Origin: Thermoplasmata archaeon
GTDB taxonomy: Archaea > Thermoplasmatota > E2 > DHVEG-1 > B18-G2
Direction of reading: 5' to 3'
DNA length: 5,523 nt
Assembly: GCA_021161685.1 (NCBI GenBank)
Contig: JAGHAD010000042.1
Location: 1-5,523 of the forward strand
Shown in pieces: positions 5,523 through 5,523 of the stretch. A program made the translations under genes and the position numbers. How positions within the stretch are numbered: the stretch's first letter is position 1; every line of letters starts with the position of its first letter. The notes under the pieces are model-generated. The model worked only from the letters and a program-made list of their open reading frames with translations. It did no database searches and was not told the DNA's origin.

Positions 5523-5523
5523 C

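Noticed and set aside
1..5523. CRISPR array, insertion sequence, tRNA, rRNA or phage genes
   Set aside because: No regularly spaced repeats, transposase motifs, terminal inverted repeats, cloverleaf-like sequence or phage structural genes were seen on either strand; the window is filled by ordinary chromosomal genes.

Overview
The window looks like chromosomal DNA of a hyperthermophilic euryarchaeon, most likely of the Archaeoglobales (inference). The supporting signs are an archaeal-type phosphopantetheine adenylyltransferase, an archaeal acidic stalk protein P1 (L12), an archaeal family-B DNA polymerase, heavy use of AGA/AGG arginine and ATA isoleucine codons, Lys/Glu-rich proteins, and A/T-rich TATA-like promoters placed about 26 bp from start codons. 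The species cannot be fixed from the sequence alone.

Layout, left to right. (1) Positions 1-464, minus strand: the N-terminal part of a secreted right-handed beta-helix protein, cut by the left edge. (2) Positions 465-514: a 50-bp divergent promoter holding a striking 30-bp near-palindrome. (3) Positions 515-1293, plus strand: coaD followed by a small unrecognised 99-residue protein, probably one transcript. (4) Positions 1290-2288, minus strand: a zinc-dependent histone-deacetylase/acetylpolyamine-amidohydrolase family enzyme, whose stop codon interlocks with that of the small protein in a shared CTAG. (5) Positions 2289-2350: a second compact divergent promoter with two abutting TATA-like boxes and no Shine-Dalgarno sequence on either side. 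(6) Positions 2351-5203, plus strand: a 950-residue family-B DNA polymerase with intact exonuclease motifs and catalytic aspartates but a divergent fingers/palm active site, an extra charged segment and a degenerate C-terminal PCNA-binding motif. (7) Positions 5160-5522, minus strand: the ribosomal stalk protein P1, convergent with and overlapping the polymerase because it runs 16 residues past the family's usual C-terminus.

The genes do not form one pathway: CoA synthesis, protein deacetylation, DNA synthesis and translation sit side by side in a very compact arrangement. No mobile element, CRISPR array, RNA gene or recognisable defence system is present. The points most worth a second look are the polymerase active-site divergence, the polymerase/P1 3' junction (where both proteins have abnormal C-termini), and the palindromic divergent promoter.
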